A DNA stretch of 64,000 nucleotides from Polaribacter ponticola (GCF_026191475.2 NZ_JAOSLC020000003.1:1829001-1893000), one strand, 5' to 3'. Shown: positions 18,678 through 28,589, counted from the stretch's first letter. Numbers and translations: made by a program. Notes: generated from the letters alone by a model not told the origin.

Positions 18678-21286
18678 ATGAAAAAATTTCAGAATACAGT
18701 AATTTTATTCCTATTTATTTTAGCTTCATTTCAATCTTTTGGGCAAGAAATTCCCAAATTAACAATTACCGATTTTTCTGATTTACCTGCTGCTAAAGTT
18801 GGCGAAAAATCTTTTGGTTATGCAGGTATGTTAGGAGGACATCAAAAAGATGTTTTCATAGTTGCTGGAGGTGCAAATTTTCCTGAAGGATTGCCTTGGG
18901 AAGGTGGAAAAAAATATGGAGTAATGAAGTGTATATTTTTGAAGATGGTAAATGGCGATTATCAGCAAAACAATTACCAATTCCTTTGGGTTATGCTGCA
19001 TCCATATCTACCAAAAAAGGAATTTTAACCATTGGAGGGAATAATGCAGATACTATTAGTGATAAAGTTTTGTGGATTACCTATAATACTTCTGCAAAGG
19101 AGATAGAAGTTTCTGAATATCCAAAATTACCAGAACCTTTAGCTTTTGCATCCGCAGTTTTAGTTGATGATTTTGTGTATGTTGTAGGAGGTAAAAATAA
19201 AGAAGGAAGTACAAATTCTTTTTATAAATTAAATTTAAAAACAAAAGATAAATGGGAAAAACTAACAGATTTCCCAGGCTTACCAAGAGCATTGCATACA
19301 GTGGCTGTTCAAGAAACCAAAACGAATAAAAAAATATTTGTACTTGGAGGTAGAAATGAAGTTGCAGGGAAAAAATCTGAAACGTTAACATCTTATTTAT
19401 CTTATGATTTAAAAGAAAATATTTGGACAAATGAAGGTGACCTTAAAATTGATGGTGCATCTAGAGTTTTAATGGGAGCTTCTGCAGAAACTATGGGGTC
19501 TATGCACATTATGGTCTATGGTGGTAGTGATGAAATACTTTTTGATGAATTAGAAAATATTGGTTTAAAATTAAAAACGACCGAAAATGATTCTTTGGTA
19601 AACGTACTAAAGACTAGAAGAAATAAAATTTTAAACAATCACAAAGGTTTTTCTAAAGATGTTTTAGCCTACAATACCATTACTAAACAATGGTTTTTAT
19701 ATGATGTTTTGAAAGAAAAAATACCAGTTACAGCACTTTCTTTTAAAAAAGGAGATGATTTTGTAATGGTTTCTGGAGAGGTTTCACCAGGAATTAGAAC
19801 AGCAAAAGTAACCTCTTTTAAAGTAGCAGATGCAGCACATCCATTTGGTGTTTTAAATTATACAGTTTTAGCACTTTACTTATTGATATCTGTATTAATT
19901 GGTTTGTATTTTGCCCGTAAACAAAAATCAACAGAAGATTATTTTACAGGTGGAGGTAGAATTCCTTGGTGGGCTTCTGGTTTAAGTGTATTTGGTACAT
20001 TGCTTAGTGCCATTACTTTTATGGCAATACCTGCCAAAGCTTTTGTTACAGATTGGTCTTTTTTCTTTTTAAATATCACAGCAATTTTAATAACACCAGT
20101 TATTGCGTTTATTTTTATTCCGTTTTTTAATAAGCTTAAAATAAAAACGGCTTATGAATATTTAGAAGACAGGTTTAATTATACAGCGCGTGCTTTTGGT
20201 AGTTTGTCTTTTATACTATTTCAATTAGGTAGAATTGGTATTGTGCTATTATTACCTTCTTTAGCAATTTCTATTGTAACTGGTATTCCTGTGGAAACTA
20301 GTATTTTAATAATGGGAATATTGTGTATTTTCTACACCACTTTTGGAGGAATAGAAGCTGTTATTTGGACAGATGTAATGCAAGTTGTTGTACTTCTGGG
20401 AGGTAGTGTTTTAGCTGTAGTTTGGATTATGTTGCACACAGAAACTTCTTTTGGTGATATGATAACTTATGCTTCAGACAGAGATAAATTTAATATTGCC
20501 AATTTCGATTTTAATTTTACACAATCTACTTTTTGGGTAGTTTTTATTGGTGGGTTAGCTTCTGCAATGGTAACACAAGGAACAGATCAAACCATAGTAC
20601 AACGTTTTTTAACAAGTACTAGCGTTAAAGATTCTCAAAAAACTTTATACACAAATGCAGTGTTAACACTACCTGCAACTATTATATTTTTTGGTATTGG
20701 TACACTTTTATTCATCTTTTATACAGAAATGCCAACCAAATTATCGCCAGCTATTTCTAATAACGACTCTATTTTTCCTTGGTATATTGTAAGAGAGTTA
20801 CCAATTGGAGTTTCAGGTTTATTAGTAGCAGGTATTTTTTCTGCAGCAATGTCTAGTATTAGTAGTAGTTTAAATTCGGTTTCTACAGCATATTGTAATG
20901 ATTTTCATTCGCATTTTAAACCAGAGGTAAAAGATAAAAGATTACTAAAAATTGCAAGATTAGCAACTATGGTTACTGGAGTTTTAGGTGTATTATTAGC
21001 ACTTTGGATGGCAAGTTCTGAAATTAAATCACTTTGGGATCAGTTTTATCGTTTTTTAGGTTTATTTACTGGTGGTTTAGGAGGAATGTTCCTTTTAGGA
21101 ATGCTTACCAAAAAAGCCAATGCAAAAGGGACTTTAACTGGGTTAGTTTTTAGTGCAATTATTATATGGTATATAAGTGTATTTACAGATATTAGTTTTT
21201 TAATGTACTCATTTTTTGGAGTGGTTTCTTGCTTTAGTTTTGGGTATATTTTTAGTTTATTTTTTAGCGAAAAAGCAAAAGCCTAG
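18678..21286 (+). CDS. Kelch mutarotase (NanM-like) fused to a sodium:solute symporter, frameshifted
   Basis: Reading straight from the ATG stops at 19028 because the A7 run at 18908-18914 is one base short; adding it gives one protein of about 869 residues. After a signal peptide (ends SFGQ) comes a kelch-repeat beta-propeller to about residue 380 (KVGEKSFGYAGMLGG, FVYVVGGKNKEG, KKIFVLGGRNE), matching cyclically permuted mutarotases related to N-acetylneuraminate epimerase. Then follows an SSS-family sodium symporter with about 13 helices (DYFTGGGRIPWWASGLS, SAMVTQGTDQTIVQRF, FSAAMSSISSSLNSVS). The propeller would present the preferred anomer to the attached transporter. The sugar may be sialic acid or another amino sugar. 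Confidence 0.9.
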
Positions 21287-21619
21287 AGATGTATCTTGTT
21301 CTTTTTAAGATATTAAAAGACTTGGCTTTAGTATAATTTATATTTGTTAAATTAATAATATCTTTAAATTCATACCAAGCAGAAAAAAATTACTGAGCTA
21401 CATCTATTTAAATCTACAAATATTTGAATCTACAAAAAAAAGGACGTAAAGGTTTGCGTTTTCAAAATATGATAAATTAAGGCTTCAATTTTTAAAAAAA
21501 TAGGAGCCTTATTATTAAAAATAGAGTTGCATTTAGCATATTCTTATCTACCTAAAAAATCATTAATAAAAACACCAAATATGTTACCTAACAATGCTAT
21601 TTCTTAGTTAGAACTTACG

Positions 21620-21751
21620 TTAAGTACCATGTGTACTTTCCGCCATTGAGTTTGATGATGGAAAATCATTTGTTGTTACTGTTTTTGAAAGATAATTGCC
21701 TGTTAAAATTTTAGCTACGCTTAAATCAATATAATTGTTTTTCAAATTCAT
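21620..21751 (-). CDS. Possible small protein (43 residues)
   Basis: An ATG-started frame encoding a peptide that opens MNLKNNYIDLSVAKILTGNY and ends SMAESTHGT. It is mostly polar, with no signal peptide or motif that I recognise. There is no clear ribosome site, which is normal in this phylum. It may be a remnant of a longer gene or chance. Confidence 0.25.
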   Translation of the reverse strand: MNLKNNYIDLSVAKILTGNYLSKTVTTNDFPSSNSMAESTHGT

Positions 21752-21899
21752 AAAGATATTATAGAATAACTAAACTCGGAAGCTTTGCTTAAATTCTCAT
21801 CTTATTATATTTTCTTCTTAAAAAAATTATAAAAAACATTAATATATATTATTACATTTGATATATAAATCTGTATTTATTTTTTAGTGGTAATAAAAA

Positions 21900-21937
21900 A
21901 ACAAGCTAGAAAATTCAATTTCTAACTTGCTTTTTTT
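21900..21937. terminator. Bidirectional terminator hairpin
   Basis: ACAAGCTAGAAA pairs with TTTCTAACTTGC (small mismatches) around a short AT-rich loop, with A run before and T run after, so it can act in either direction. It lies directly after the small leftward frame at 21936-22040. Confidence 0.6.
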
Positions 21938-22040
21938 AATCTAAAACGTTTTTTCTTCTCCTCATCCAGATAAACATTAGTTGACATGCGTCACTAATCA
22001 TTCTAGATACTAACTGATTTGAATAATCTCTTTCGTCCAT
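21936..22040 (-). CDS. Possible small protein (34 residues) ahead of a terminator
   Basis: The ATG-started frame opens MDERDYSNQLVSRMISDACQ and ends in a basic tail (WMRRRKNVLD). It ends exactly at a strong hairpin with a T run, which supports a real short transcript. The middle is amphipathic with hydrophobic residues ACQLMFIW. I recognise no family. Confidence 0.35.
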   Translation of the reverse strand: MDERDYSNQLVSRMISDACQLMFIWMRRRKNVLD

Positions 22041-22108
22041 AATTTATATGTTTTAATATTATATAAATAAGGCTATTCATATTAAAAAAAGACCCAATAT
22101 TTTTACCA

Positions 22109-22486
22109 TTAAAAGCTTAGTATTATCAAAATATAAACAAACCATAAAAATGTAAAGAGTATATCTAAACCAATTATTTTTTTGACTTTTCTTAAAATAA
22201 GAAAGCTACCAATAAACTTCATCAAAAATAATATCAAGAAAAAATTAAAATAAACTTGTGATAGTGGATTGATGAGGTTCTTATTTTCAAAAGCTAATAA
22301 TGATTTAAAATCTCTTGTGATTCCACAAGTTTTACAAATTACATTGTATTTCTCTTTGTAATAACAAGAAACATCTATGATTTTAAAGATGATTAATGCA
22401 ATCAGAAAAAAAACAATTAACGAGATATTTACAACCAAATAAATGTTAGCATACTTATTTAAAGTTTGTTGAGATTCCATTAACAT
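22109..22486 (-). CDS. DUF2752-like small membrane protein
   Basis: A 125-residue protein with about three hydrophobic helices. Between helices 1 and 2 is KYNVICKTCGITRDFKSLL, matching the Cys-x-x-Cys-Gly-x-Thr-Arg signature of DUF2752. The biochemical role is unknown. Its start overlaps the 3' end of the M15 peptidase gene by about 30 bases (alternative Met at 22480), so the two are translationally linked. Confidence 0.7.
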   Translation of the reverse strand: MLMESQQTLNKYANIYLVVNISLIVFFLIALIIFKIIDVSCYYKEKYNVICKTCGITRDFKSLLAFENKNLINPLSQVYFNFFLILFLMKFIGSFLILRKVKKIIGLDILFTFLWFVYILIILSF

Positions 22487-23228
22487 AGTTTTTGATAATA
22501 TTCAATTCTTCTGCAAACTCAGACCCTTTAAATCTTTCTATATCTTCCTCTGTAATGTTTTTATTATAATAGTTTAAATATTGCTTCGCTAAAGGCATAA
22601 AAGACCAATGCCATTTCTCCATATTGTATCCAGTTATTCCTTTGTCTTTCGAAGTATAAACTTGATGGAATCCATACTTTTTAGCATTGTTTTTTAACCA
22701 CTCGTATTCTTTTTTTCCTCTTCCTTTATCAAAATAACTGTTGTTGAGGTTGCTGAGGTCTAGATCTGTTCCCCAATGATGTCTTGAAGTTGATGGCATG
22801 GAACTATATTCTAAAATTTTCTGTGCTCTTTTTATTGGAGATAAATTATTGTACTTCTTCCATTTTCTTTCCCAAATACTTTTCTGCTCATAAAAATTAC
22901 GGGTGCCAGAAATGATTCTTAGATTAATATTATCCGCTTTTGCAGCCTCATACATTTTTACAAGTGCATCATAAACTTCTTTATTGAGGTAAATTGTTTT
23001 TGAAGCATGTAAATTTTTAACTTTAACAAAAGAAGTATCTTTTCGGTAATTGAATTTTCCTAGCACAAAATTTTTATCAATATCTATAGCTTCAACAGCT
23101 ACTTTACTTTTCTTAATAGTATCTTTAGAAATTATTGGGGTTACCTTTTTGCTAAACTCTTTTTTGTTTTTACCTTCTTTACAAGAAATAATCGTGAAGC
23201 TTATCAATACATATAGAAAATACCTCAT
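22455..23228 (-). CDS. M15-family D-alanyl-D-alanine carboxypeptidase lipoprotein (VanY-like)
   Basis: Zinc carboxypeptidase acting on peptidoglycan stem peptides. The zinc-site motifs SRHHWGTDLDL and EKWHWSF are both present, and RIISGTRNFYEQKSIWERKW is the substrate-binding segment. The ATG at 23228 was chosen over an upstream in-frame start because it gives a lipoprotein signal (MRYFLYVLISFTIISC). Length is about 257 residues. It sits between an SH3-domain membrane protein (gap of 1 base) and a DUF2752-like protein, a group that may act together at the cell wall. Confidence 0.9.
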   Translation of the reverse strand: MRYFLYVLISFTIISCKEGKNKKEFSKKVTPIISKDTIKKSKVAVEAIDIDKNFVLGKFNYRKDTSFVKVKNLHASKTIYLNKEVYDALVKMYEAAKADNINLRIISGTRNFYEQKSIWERKWKKYNNLSPIKRAQKILEYSSMPSTSRHHWGTDLDLSNLNNSYFDKGRGKKEYEWLKNNAKKYGFHQVYTSKDKGITGYNMEKWHWSFMPLAKQYLNYYNKNITEEDIERFKGSEFAEELNIIKNYVNGISTNFK

Positions 23229-23229
23229 C

Positions 23230-24447
23230 TTATTTTTCTTCAAAACAGCAACCATGTATCCAACCAATATTTCCTGAGGATGTTTTAATCTGATACCAAT
23301 ATTCATTGATCTTATTTCCTTGAATAGTTACCTCTGTCTTATTTTCTGATTTTTTATCTAAGAACTCAACAACCGTATTCAAAGCTAAGTTTTCAATTTT
23401 TTCTGCATCAAGATCTGGACTCGTTCTTACTCTTAGATTATCGACTGTAATTAATAATTTTTTATAGTTGGTTGTTTCTTTAACAGTTATCTCTTTTTTC
23501 TTTGCGTTATCAACTTTCTTTTTTTCTTCTTTTATAGTGGCTTTTACTTTTTGAAAGTCTTCAATCGTTTTGATGTTAAGAATATTTGAAGATTTGATAA
23601 GATTAGAAGTGGCATTGATGTATTTATTTTCATATTTTGAATCTTCTTCTTTTTTTCTACCTATAAAATCTCTATAGTAATTAGGTTTAGTAAAAGTTTT
23701 TAAAGCTTCATCTAAAACACTTTTATCATCTAATCCTGGAGTATAGCTAAAACTCTTTTTAAAGAATTTACTACTATTATAATAATCTAAAAACGGATTG
23801 GTTTGGCTTTTCTCATAATTATGAGTAACGAAATCTACACCTTTTATTTGTTTTCCGTTAATTAATAATTTAATCTTAATTTTACTTACTGATAATTCAG
23901 CATACATTGAATTCATGTATCCGTCCCTACCTTTATCTGTATTCGGAATACTTGATATAACTTTAGTTTTGCCTAAAGGCTTAGTTTCTATAACAGAAAC
24001 TTTGTATTCATAGTTTAGAGGTAATCCATTTTCATCAGTTACATTGATTTCAGATTTTTTAATATGTTCTAAGACTAATGCAACATCTGTATCCCTTGAA
24101 CTAGTAACCTTCTTTTCTTTATTCTCTGTTTTATCCTTATTTACTTCTTTTACAAATTCTTTGGTAATCGAATTCAAAGCAGCATATTGTGAGTAAGCAA
24201 TTCCAGATCCTAACAATGAAAAAATCAAAACTCCTATAATTAAACCTTTTTCATGATTGTGTTTTAGAGCAATTACAAGACCTATTAGTGAAATAGAAAC
24301 GGCAATAATTCCGAAGAAAATCGCAAATAAACCAAACAAGGGTATAAATGAAATTAATAATGTTAGGATTCCTAAAACTAGTCCTGTGATGCCTAAGCCT
24401 TTTGAAATGGATTGATACTTTGTTTTTTTGATGTTTTCTATTTTCAT
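23230..24447 (-). CDS. Membrane protein with C-terminal bacterial SH3 domain
   Basis: About 405 residues from the ATG at 24447, chosen because the longer frame starts inside the promoter region shared with the XRE gene. Residues about 15-75 form two transmembrane helices (LGITGLVLGILTLLISFIPL, then FFGIIAVSISLIGLVIAL) like DUF4190 proteins, and a third hydrophobic segment follows (GLIIGVLIFSLLGSGIAYS). A long charged middle region leads to an SH3b domain at the end (VDNLRVRTSPDLDAEKIENL, YWYQIKTSSGNIGWIHG), which usually binds cell-wall peptides. It is immediately upstream of the M15 peptidase. Confidence 0.8.
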   Translation of the reverse strand: MKIENIKKTKYQSISKGLGITGLVLGILTLLISFIPLFGLFAIFFGIIAVSISLIGLVIALKHNHEKGLIIGVLIFSLLGSGIAYSQYAALNSITKEFVKEVNKDKTENKEKKVTSSRDTDVALVLEHIKKSEINVTDENGLPLNYEYKVSVIETKPLGKTKVISSIPNTDKGRDGYMNSMYAELSVSKIKIKLLINGKQIKGVDFVTHNYEKSQTNPFLDYYNSSKFFKKSFSYTPGLDDKSVLDEALKTFTKPNYYRDFIGRKKEEDSKYENKYINATSNLIKSSNILNIKTIEDFQKVKATIKEEKKKVDNAKKKEITVKETTNYKKLLITVDNLRVRTSPDLDAEKIENLALNTVVEFLDKKSENKTEVTIQGNKINEYWYQIKTSSGNIGWIHGCCFEEK

Positions 24448-24553
24448 AATATTAAAATTATTAGTTTTTAAAAACAAAGATATAAAAATAGGTTGCATTC
24501 GACCTATTGTATTCAATTCGTTGCAAAAAACAGTTTGTTCGCATATTTGATAC

Positions 24554-24793
24554 ATGTCAAAACGTGAACGAAAAAAAGAAATTCCAAATTTTTGTGTTGA
24601 GTTTGGTAAACATTTGAGGAAACTTCGAAAAGAGAATAATTTAAGTATCGAAGAAATTGCATTCAAGGCAGAAATAGATGCTCAAAATTTAAGAAAATAT
24701 GAGTTAGGCAAACAAGAAATGAAAATTTCTATGCTTAAAAGAATTTCTGATGCTTTTGGAATTTCTCCATCAGAACTTATTGACTTTCGTTAG
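24554..24793 (+). CDS. XRE-family helix-turn-helix regulator
   Basis: A 79-residue single-domain DNA-binding protein: GKHLRKLRKENNLSIEEIAF, then AEIDAQNLRKYELGKQ and ISDAFGISPSELIDF form the classic HTH_3 fold. It is divergent from the SH3/M15/DUF2752 group with about 106 bases between starts, so it probably regulates that group, itself, or both. It has no partner toxin gene next to it. Confidence 0.88.
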   Translation: MSKRERKKEIPNFCVEFGKHLRKLRKENNLSIEEIAFKAEIDAQNLRKYELGKQEMKISMLKRISDAFGISPSELIDFR

Positions 24794-25007
24794 AATTTTG
24801 AAAAAGAGAGAGGTTAAATATTAATCAATTCCATAAATAAAATTTATAATTTGAAAACCAAAAATGGTCAATAACGAGAAACACAAAAAATACTCAAAAC
24901 CATCATAAAAAATGACCTAATTTTAGTTTGTAGGAATCTGGTCGGAATTTACACAAAATAAAAATCCCTAACAAATTAATTGCCAGGGATTAAACTGCTT
25001 TTCAAAG

Positions 25008-25078
25008 AGGTGTCTAGCGGATTCGAACCGCTGTACATGGTTTTGCAAACCATTGCCTAGCCACTCGGCCAAGACACC
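25008..25078 (-). tRNA. tRNA-Cys (GCA anticodon)
   Basis: The acceptor arms GGTGTCT and AGACACC pair fully; the anticodon loop reads TTGCAAA with GCA; the T loop is GTTCGAATC; the discriminator base is U, as expected for cysteine tRNA. The CCA end is not encoded. Confidence 0.95.
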
Positions 25079-25139
25079 TTTTATTTATTTGGATTGCAAA
25101 TTTACGCAAATTTACAAGTTTTACAAGCCTTTTTTTATT

Positions 25140-25496
25140 TTATCGCTTTTTTGTGAGAATTATAACAACTTCCTCCACATTACCGCCAATAGGTGGGTTA
25201 ATTTTTGCCACAGAAACTTTAGCTCTTCTAATCATTCTAATTTCTTTAAAAAACCGATCTAATATTCTTTGTGCAACCTCTTCTAATAATTTAGAACGTA
25301 TTCCCATTTCTTCTTTTACAATATGATTTAAATGAACGTAATCTACTGTATCTAACAAATCATCTGACTTTGCAGATTTTCTTAAATCGGCTTTCACCTC
25401 TACATCTACTTTATATTCAGATCCTATTTTTGCTTCTTCATCTAAACATCCATGGTAAGCATAGAGTTTAATATTGTTTACTTGTATTATCCCCAA
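25140..25496 (-). CDS. folB: Dihydroneopterin aldolase
   Basis: A 118-residue FolB, an enzyme of folate synthesis that cleaves dihydroneopterin to 6-hydroxymethyl-dihydropterin and glycolaldehyde. It opens IIQVNNIKLYAYHGCLDEEA, which holds the substrate-contact YHG, and has SKLLEEVAQRILDRFF and the closing VSVAKINPPIGGNVEEV typical of the family. It lies alone beside tRNA-Cys. Confidence 0.93.
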   Translation of the reverse strand: MGIIQVNNIKLYAYHGCLDEEAKIGSEYKVDVEVKADLRKSAKSDDLLDTVDYVHLNHIVKEEMGIRSKLLEEVAQRILDRFFKEIRMIRRAKVSVAKINPPIGGNVEEVVIILTKKR

Positions 25497-25566
25497 AATT
25501 TATTTTTTTATAATTTACACATTCTAATTCTACAAAACTTTATGTTTTATAAAAGTAAAATGTTTA

Positions 25567-25950
25567 CTAAATATCGTTATTTATTTCAATCCAATAGCCA
25601 TCTGGGTCTTGAAAATAAATTTGCAAAATTCCGTCTTTTCTAATATAATTTTTCTCTTGCGTACCTTTCCAATCAGAATATTCAATTTGTAAATCATTTA
25701 AATGTTTTACAACAGCATGTATATTATTGGTTGCTAACGCAAAATGAACTGCTTTATTCGTTTTTATTGCAAATTCTGCACGAGGAATTAAATGTAATTG
25801 CTTGTCTTCTGCTAATAACAACCATCTCGTTTTAGAGTTAGATGCAGTATTTTTAATTTCCTTTAATCCTAATACTTCCTGATAAAAAGCAACAGATTTA
25901 TCAACGTTTTTTACAGAAATTGCTATATGATTAAATAAAAAAGAAAACAT
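25567..25950 (-). CDS. VOC-family (glyoxalase-like) protein
   Basis: A 127-residue single vicinal-oxygen-chelate domain made of two beta-alpha-beta-beta-beta units. Possible metal residues are the His in FNHIAISVKNVDKS and AVHFALAT and the Glu in GYWIEINND. The substrate is not predictable. It shares orientation with folB, 70 bases apart. Confidence 0.85.
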   Translation of the reverse strand: MFSFLFNHIAISVKNVDKSVAFYQEVLGLKEIKNTASNSKTRWLLLAEDKQLHLIPRAEFAIKTNKAVHFALATNNIHAVVKHLNDLQIEYSDWKGTQEKNYIRKDGILQIYFQDPDGYWIEINNDI

Positions 25951-26212
25951 CCTTTAAAAACTTTTTATTTTTTCAAAAATACGATAATAAATAAAGATAT
26001 GTTATTATAAATAATATTTAAAACCACAAGTAATCCTTTGCGTTAGCGATTGAAATGGCATCCTTTTTATGCTTAACTATGTTCTGAATCTGATTAATAA
26101 TTTTTCAATTTAACTAGTACTTAGATTAAATGTTGAAGTAGATTTAGCATAAAAAGATACAATGTAAAGCGCGACCTTTAGGTAACGCCCAAATATTAAA
26201 TAGTTACACTTC

Positions 26213-26428
26213 TTAACTAGTAAAAAAATCGAAAACATTACTAATTGCACTCGTTTTGGTTTTATAAAATTCTGTATACGTACATTTTTTGCAAGTTACA
26301 CTTGTAAACTTCTTATTTTGTATGTCGAAAATTTTTGAGAACACACCTCCTGTAGCCCTCATTTCATCTACTTTACAAGATTTGTGATTGCATTTTGGAC
26401 AAGTATAATTTCTTATTTGATTACTCAT
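26213..26428 (-). CDS. Small zinc-ribbon protein
   Basis: A 71-residue protein with two Cys pairs, CPKC near residue 10 and CKKC near residue 46, forming one zinc ribbon of the nucleic-acid-binding type (zinc_ribbon_13-like). The middle carries RATGGVFSKIFDIQNKKF, a conserved segment of this group. The partner is unknown. Confidence 0.8.
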   Translation of the reverse strand: MSNQIRNYTCPKCNHKSCKVDEMRATGGVFSKIFDIQNKKFTSVTCKKCTYTEFYKTKTSAISNVFDFFTS

Positions 26429-26508
26429 AATATATATATTGTTTAATTATTAGAGGCTTAAAATCTTTTTTTGTTACAAAAGTGAACATTCGAGTGCATA
26501 AAAATACG

Positions 26509-26516
26509 TAATTTTG
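26509..26516 (+). promoter_or_regulatory. Promoter -7 box of glnS
   Basis: TAATTTTG fits TAnnTTTG and lies 23 bases before the glnS ATG at 26540. No ideal -33 TTTG was seen. Confidence 0.5.
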
Positions 26517-26539
26517 TAGCTTAATTTTTCACTTAAATT

Positions 26540-28224
26540 ATGTCTGAAGAAAAAAATCGCTCAATTTTTTAGAGCATATTATAGAAGAGGATTTGGCAAA
26601 CGGTATGCCTAAAGAAAATTTACGTTTTCGTTTTCCACCAGAACCTAATGGATATTTACACATTGGTCATACCAAAGCAATTGGTATTAGTTTTGGCTTA
26701 GGTGAAACTTATAACGCACCTGTAAATCTTCGTTTTGATGATACAAACCCTGCTAAAGAAGAGCAAGAATATGTAGACGCTATAAAGGAAGATATTTCTT
26801 GGTTGGGTTACAAATGGGCAAACGAATGTTATTCTTCAGATTATTTTCAACAACTTTTTGATTGGGCCGTTTTATTGATAAAAGACGGAAAAGCGTACGT
26901 AGATTCTCAATCTTCAGAAGAAATGCGTGTGCAAAAAGGTACACCAACTGAAGCTGGAACAAATAGCCCGTTTAGATCTCGTTCTGTTGCCGAAAACTTA
27001 GAGCTATTCCAAGCTATGAAAGATGGTAAGTTTAAGGAAGGTGAACATACTTTGCGTGCAAAGATAGATATGGAAAACCCAAATATGTTAATGCGCGATC
27101 CATTAATGTATAGAATTATGTATAAATCTCACCACAGAACTGGCGATGATTGGTGTATTTACCCAATGTATGATTGGACGCATGGAGAGAGTGATTATAT
27201 TGAACAAATTTCGCATTCTTTATGTTCTTTAGAGTTTAAACCTCACAGAGAATTGTACAATTGGTTTAGAGATAATGTAGTAGATTTTAGTAAATCTGAA
27301 TACCCAAACCCACCAAAACAACGTGAGTTTTCTCGCTTAAATTTAAGCTACACAATTATGAGTAAACGTAAGTTACTTAAATTGGTAGAAGAAAATATTG
27401 TTTCTGGTTGGGACGATCCAAGAATGCCAACTATTTCTGGTTTAAGAAGACATGGTTATACGCCAGCTGCTATTAAAAGTTTTGTAGAAACCGTTGGAGT
27501 TTCTAAACGTGAAAACATTATTGATGTTGCACTTTTAGAGTTTAAAATTAGAGAAGATTTAAACAATACTGCAAAAAGAGTTATGGGTGTTTTAGATCCT
27601 GTAAAAGTTGTGATTACTAATTATCCAGAAGGACAAGAAGAAATATTAGACGCTAATTACAATGATTATGAAGAAGGTTTTGGAAGCAGAGAAGTTCCTT
27701 TTTCTAGAGAAATTTACATCGAAAAAGAAGATTTCAGAGAAGAAGCTAATAAGAAATTTTTCCGTTTAAAATTAGGAAAAGAAGTTCGTTTAAAAAACGC
27801 ATATTTTATTACCGCTAATAGCTGTACAAAAGATGAAGATGGAAATGTAATTGAAATACAATGCACATACGATCCATTAACTAAATCTGGAATGGATACT
27901 GAGGAAAGTAAACGTAAAGTTAAAGGTACTTTGCACTGGGTCTCTGTAAAACACGCTATTAAAGCAGAGGTAAGAGCTTATGACAGATTGTTTTTAGATG
28001 AAGCACCGGATTCTCATAAAGACAAGGATTATATGGAGTTTGTAAACCCAAATTCTTTAGAAATTATAGAGGCTTATTTAGAACCAAGTTTACAATCTGC
28101 TACAATTGGAGAACGTTTTCAATTTCAACGTTTAGGTTATTTTAATGTTGATGATGATTCTACAGTAGAAAAATTAGTATTTAATAAAACAGTTGGATTG
28201 CGAGATTCTTGGGCGAAAAAATAA
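26540..28224 (+). CDS. glnS: Glutaminyl-tRNA synthetase, N-terminus frameshifted
   Basis: Charges tRNA-Gln. The class I motifs are PPEPNGYLHIGHTKA and the KMSKS-equivalent TIMSKRKLL. The ATG at 26540 leads into a frame that hits a stop because the T6 run at 26565-26570 is one base short. Adding it gives MSEEKNRSIFLEHIIEEDLA followed by the main frame, which aligns with the E. coli GlnRS start. Corrected length is about 561 residues. Since this gene is normally essential, the break is almost certainly a sequence error. Without correction the longest frame begins at a TTG at 26593. Confidence 0.95.
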
Positions 28225-28268
28225 AATACACAAACAAGGGATTTTAGTCCCTTGCAAATTTAAATATT

Positions 28269-28574
28269 ATGAAAAAAATACTTTTATTATCAATCTTTAT
28301 TATTTCATTTTCTTGTTCAAACAAGAAAAAAATAAAGCAAGTTGCAGAAATATCTTGCGGTCAATGTCAATTTGAATTAGATAGTCAAAATGGTTGTGAT
28401 TTAGCTATTAGAATAGATAACAAAGCTTATTTTGTTGATGGATTTAATATTGATGATTTTGGAGATGCTCATAACAAACAAACAGGATTTTGTGAGGTCG
28501 TTAGAAAAGCAAATATTCAAGGAAAAATTGAAAACAACAAATTTTTGGCTTCCTCAATAAAAATGATTGATTAA
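28269..28574 (+). CDS. DUF6370-type small lipoprotein
   Basis: A 101-residue lipoprotein (lipobox SFSC near Cys16). The mature part holds three cysteines in ISCGQCQFELDSQNGCDLAI, and a fourth in TGFCEVV, typical of DUF6370 proteins. The cysteines suggest metal binding or disulfides; function unknown. It is convergent with the DUF5916 gene. Confidence 0.75.
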   Translation: MKKILLLSIFIISFSCSNKKKIKQVAEISCGQCQFELDSQNGCDLAIRIDNKAYFVDGFNIDDFGDAHNKQTGFCEVVRKANIQGKIENNKFLASSIKMID

Positions 28575-28589
28575 AACAGCATTAAAACT

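Larger units (their letters stand above)
21287..22108. other. Gene-poor stretch of about 820 bases
   Basis: No long open frame on either strand. It holds a weak hairpin AAGGCT...AGCCTT at 21479-21510, two short leftward frames listed separately, and a strong hairpin at 21900-21936. Base composition is very AT-rich. I see no recognisable RNA gene or transposon end. Confidence 0.5.
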
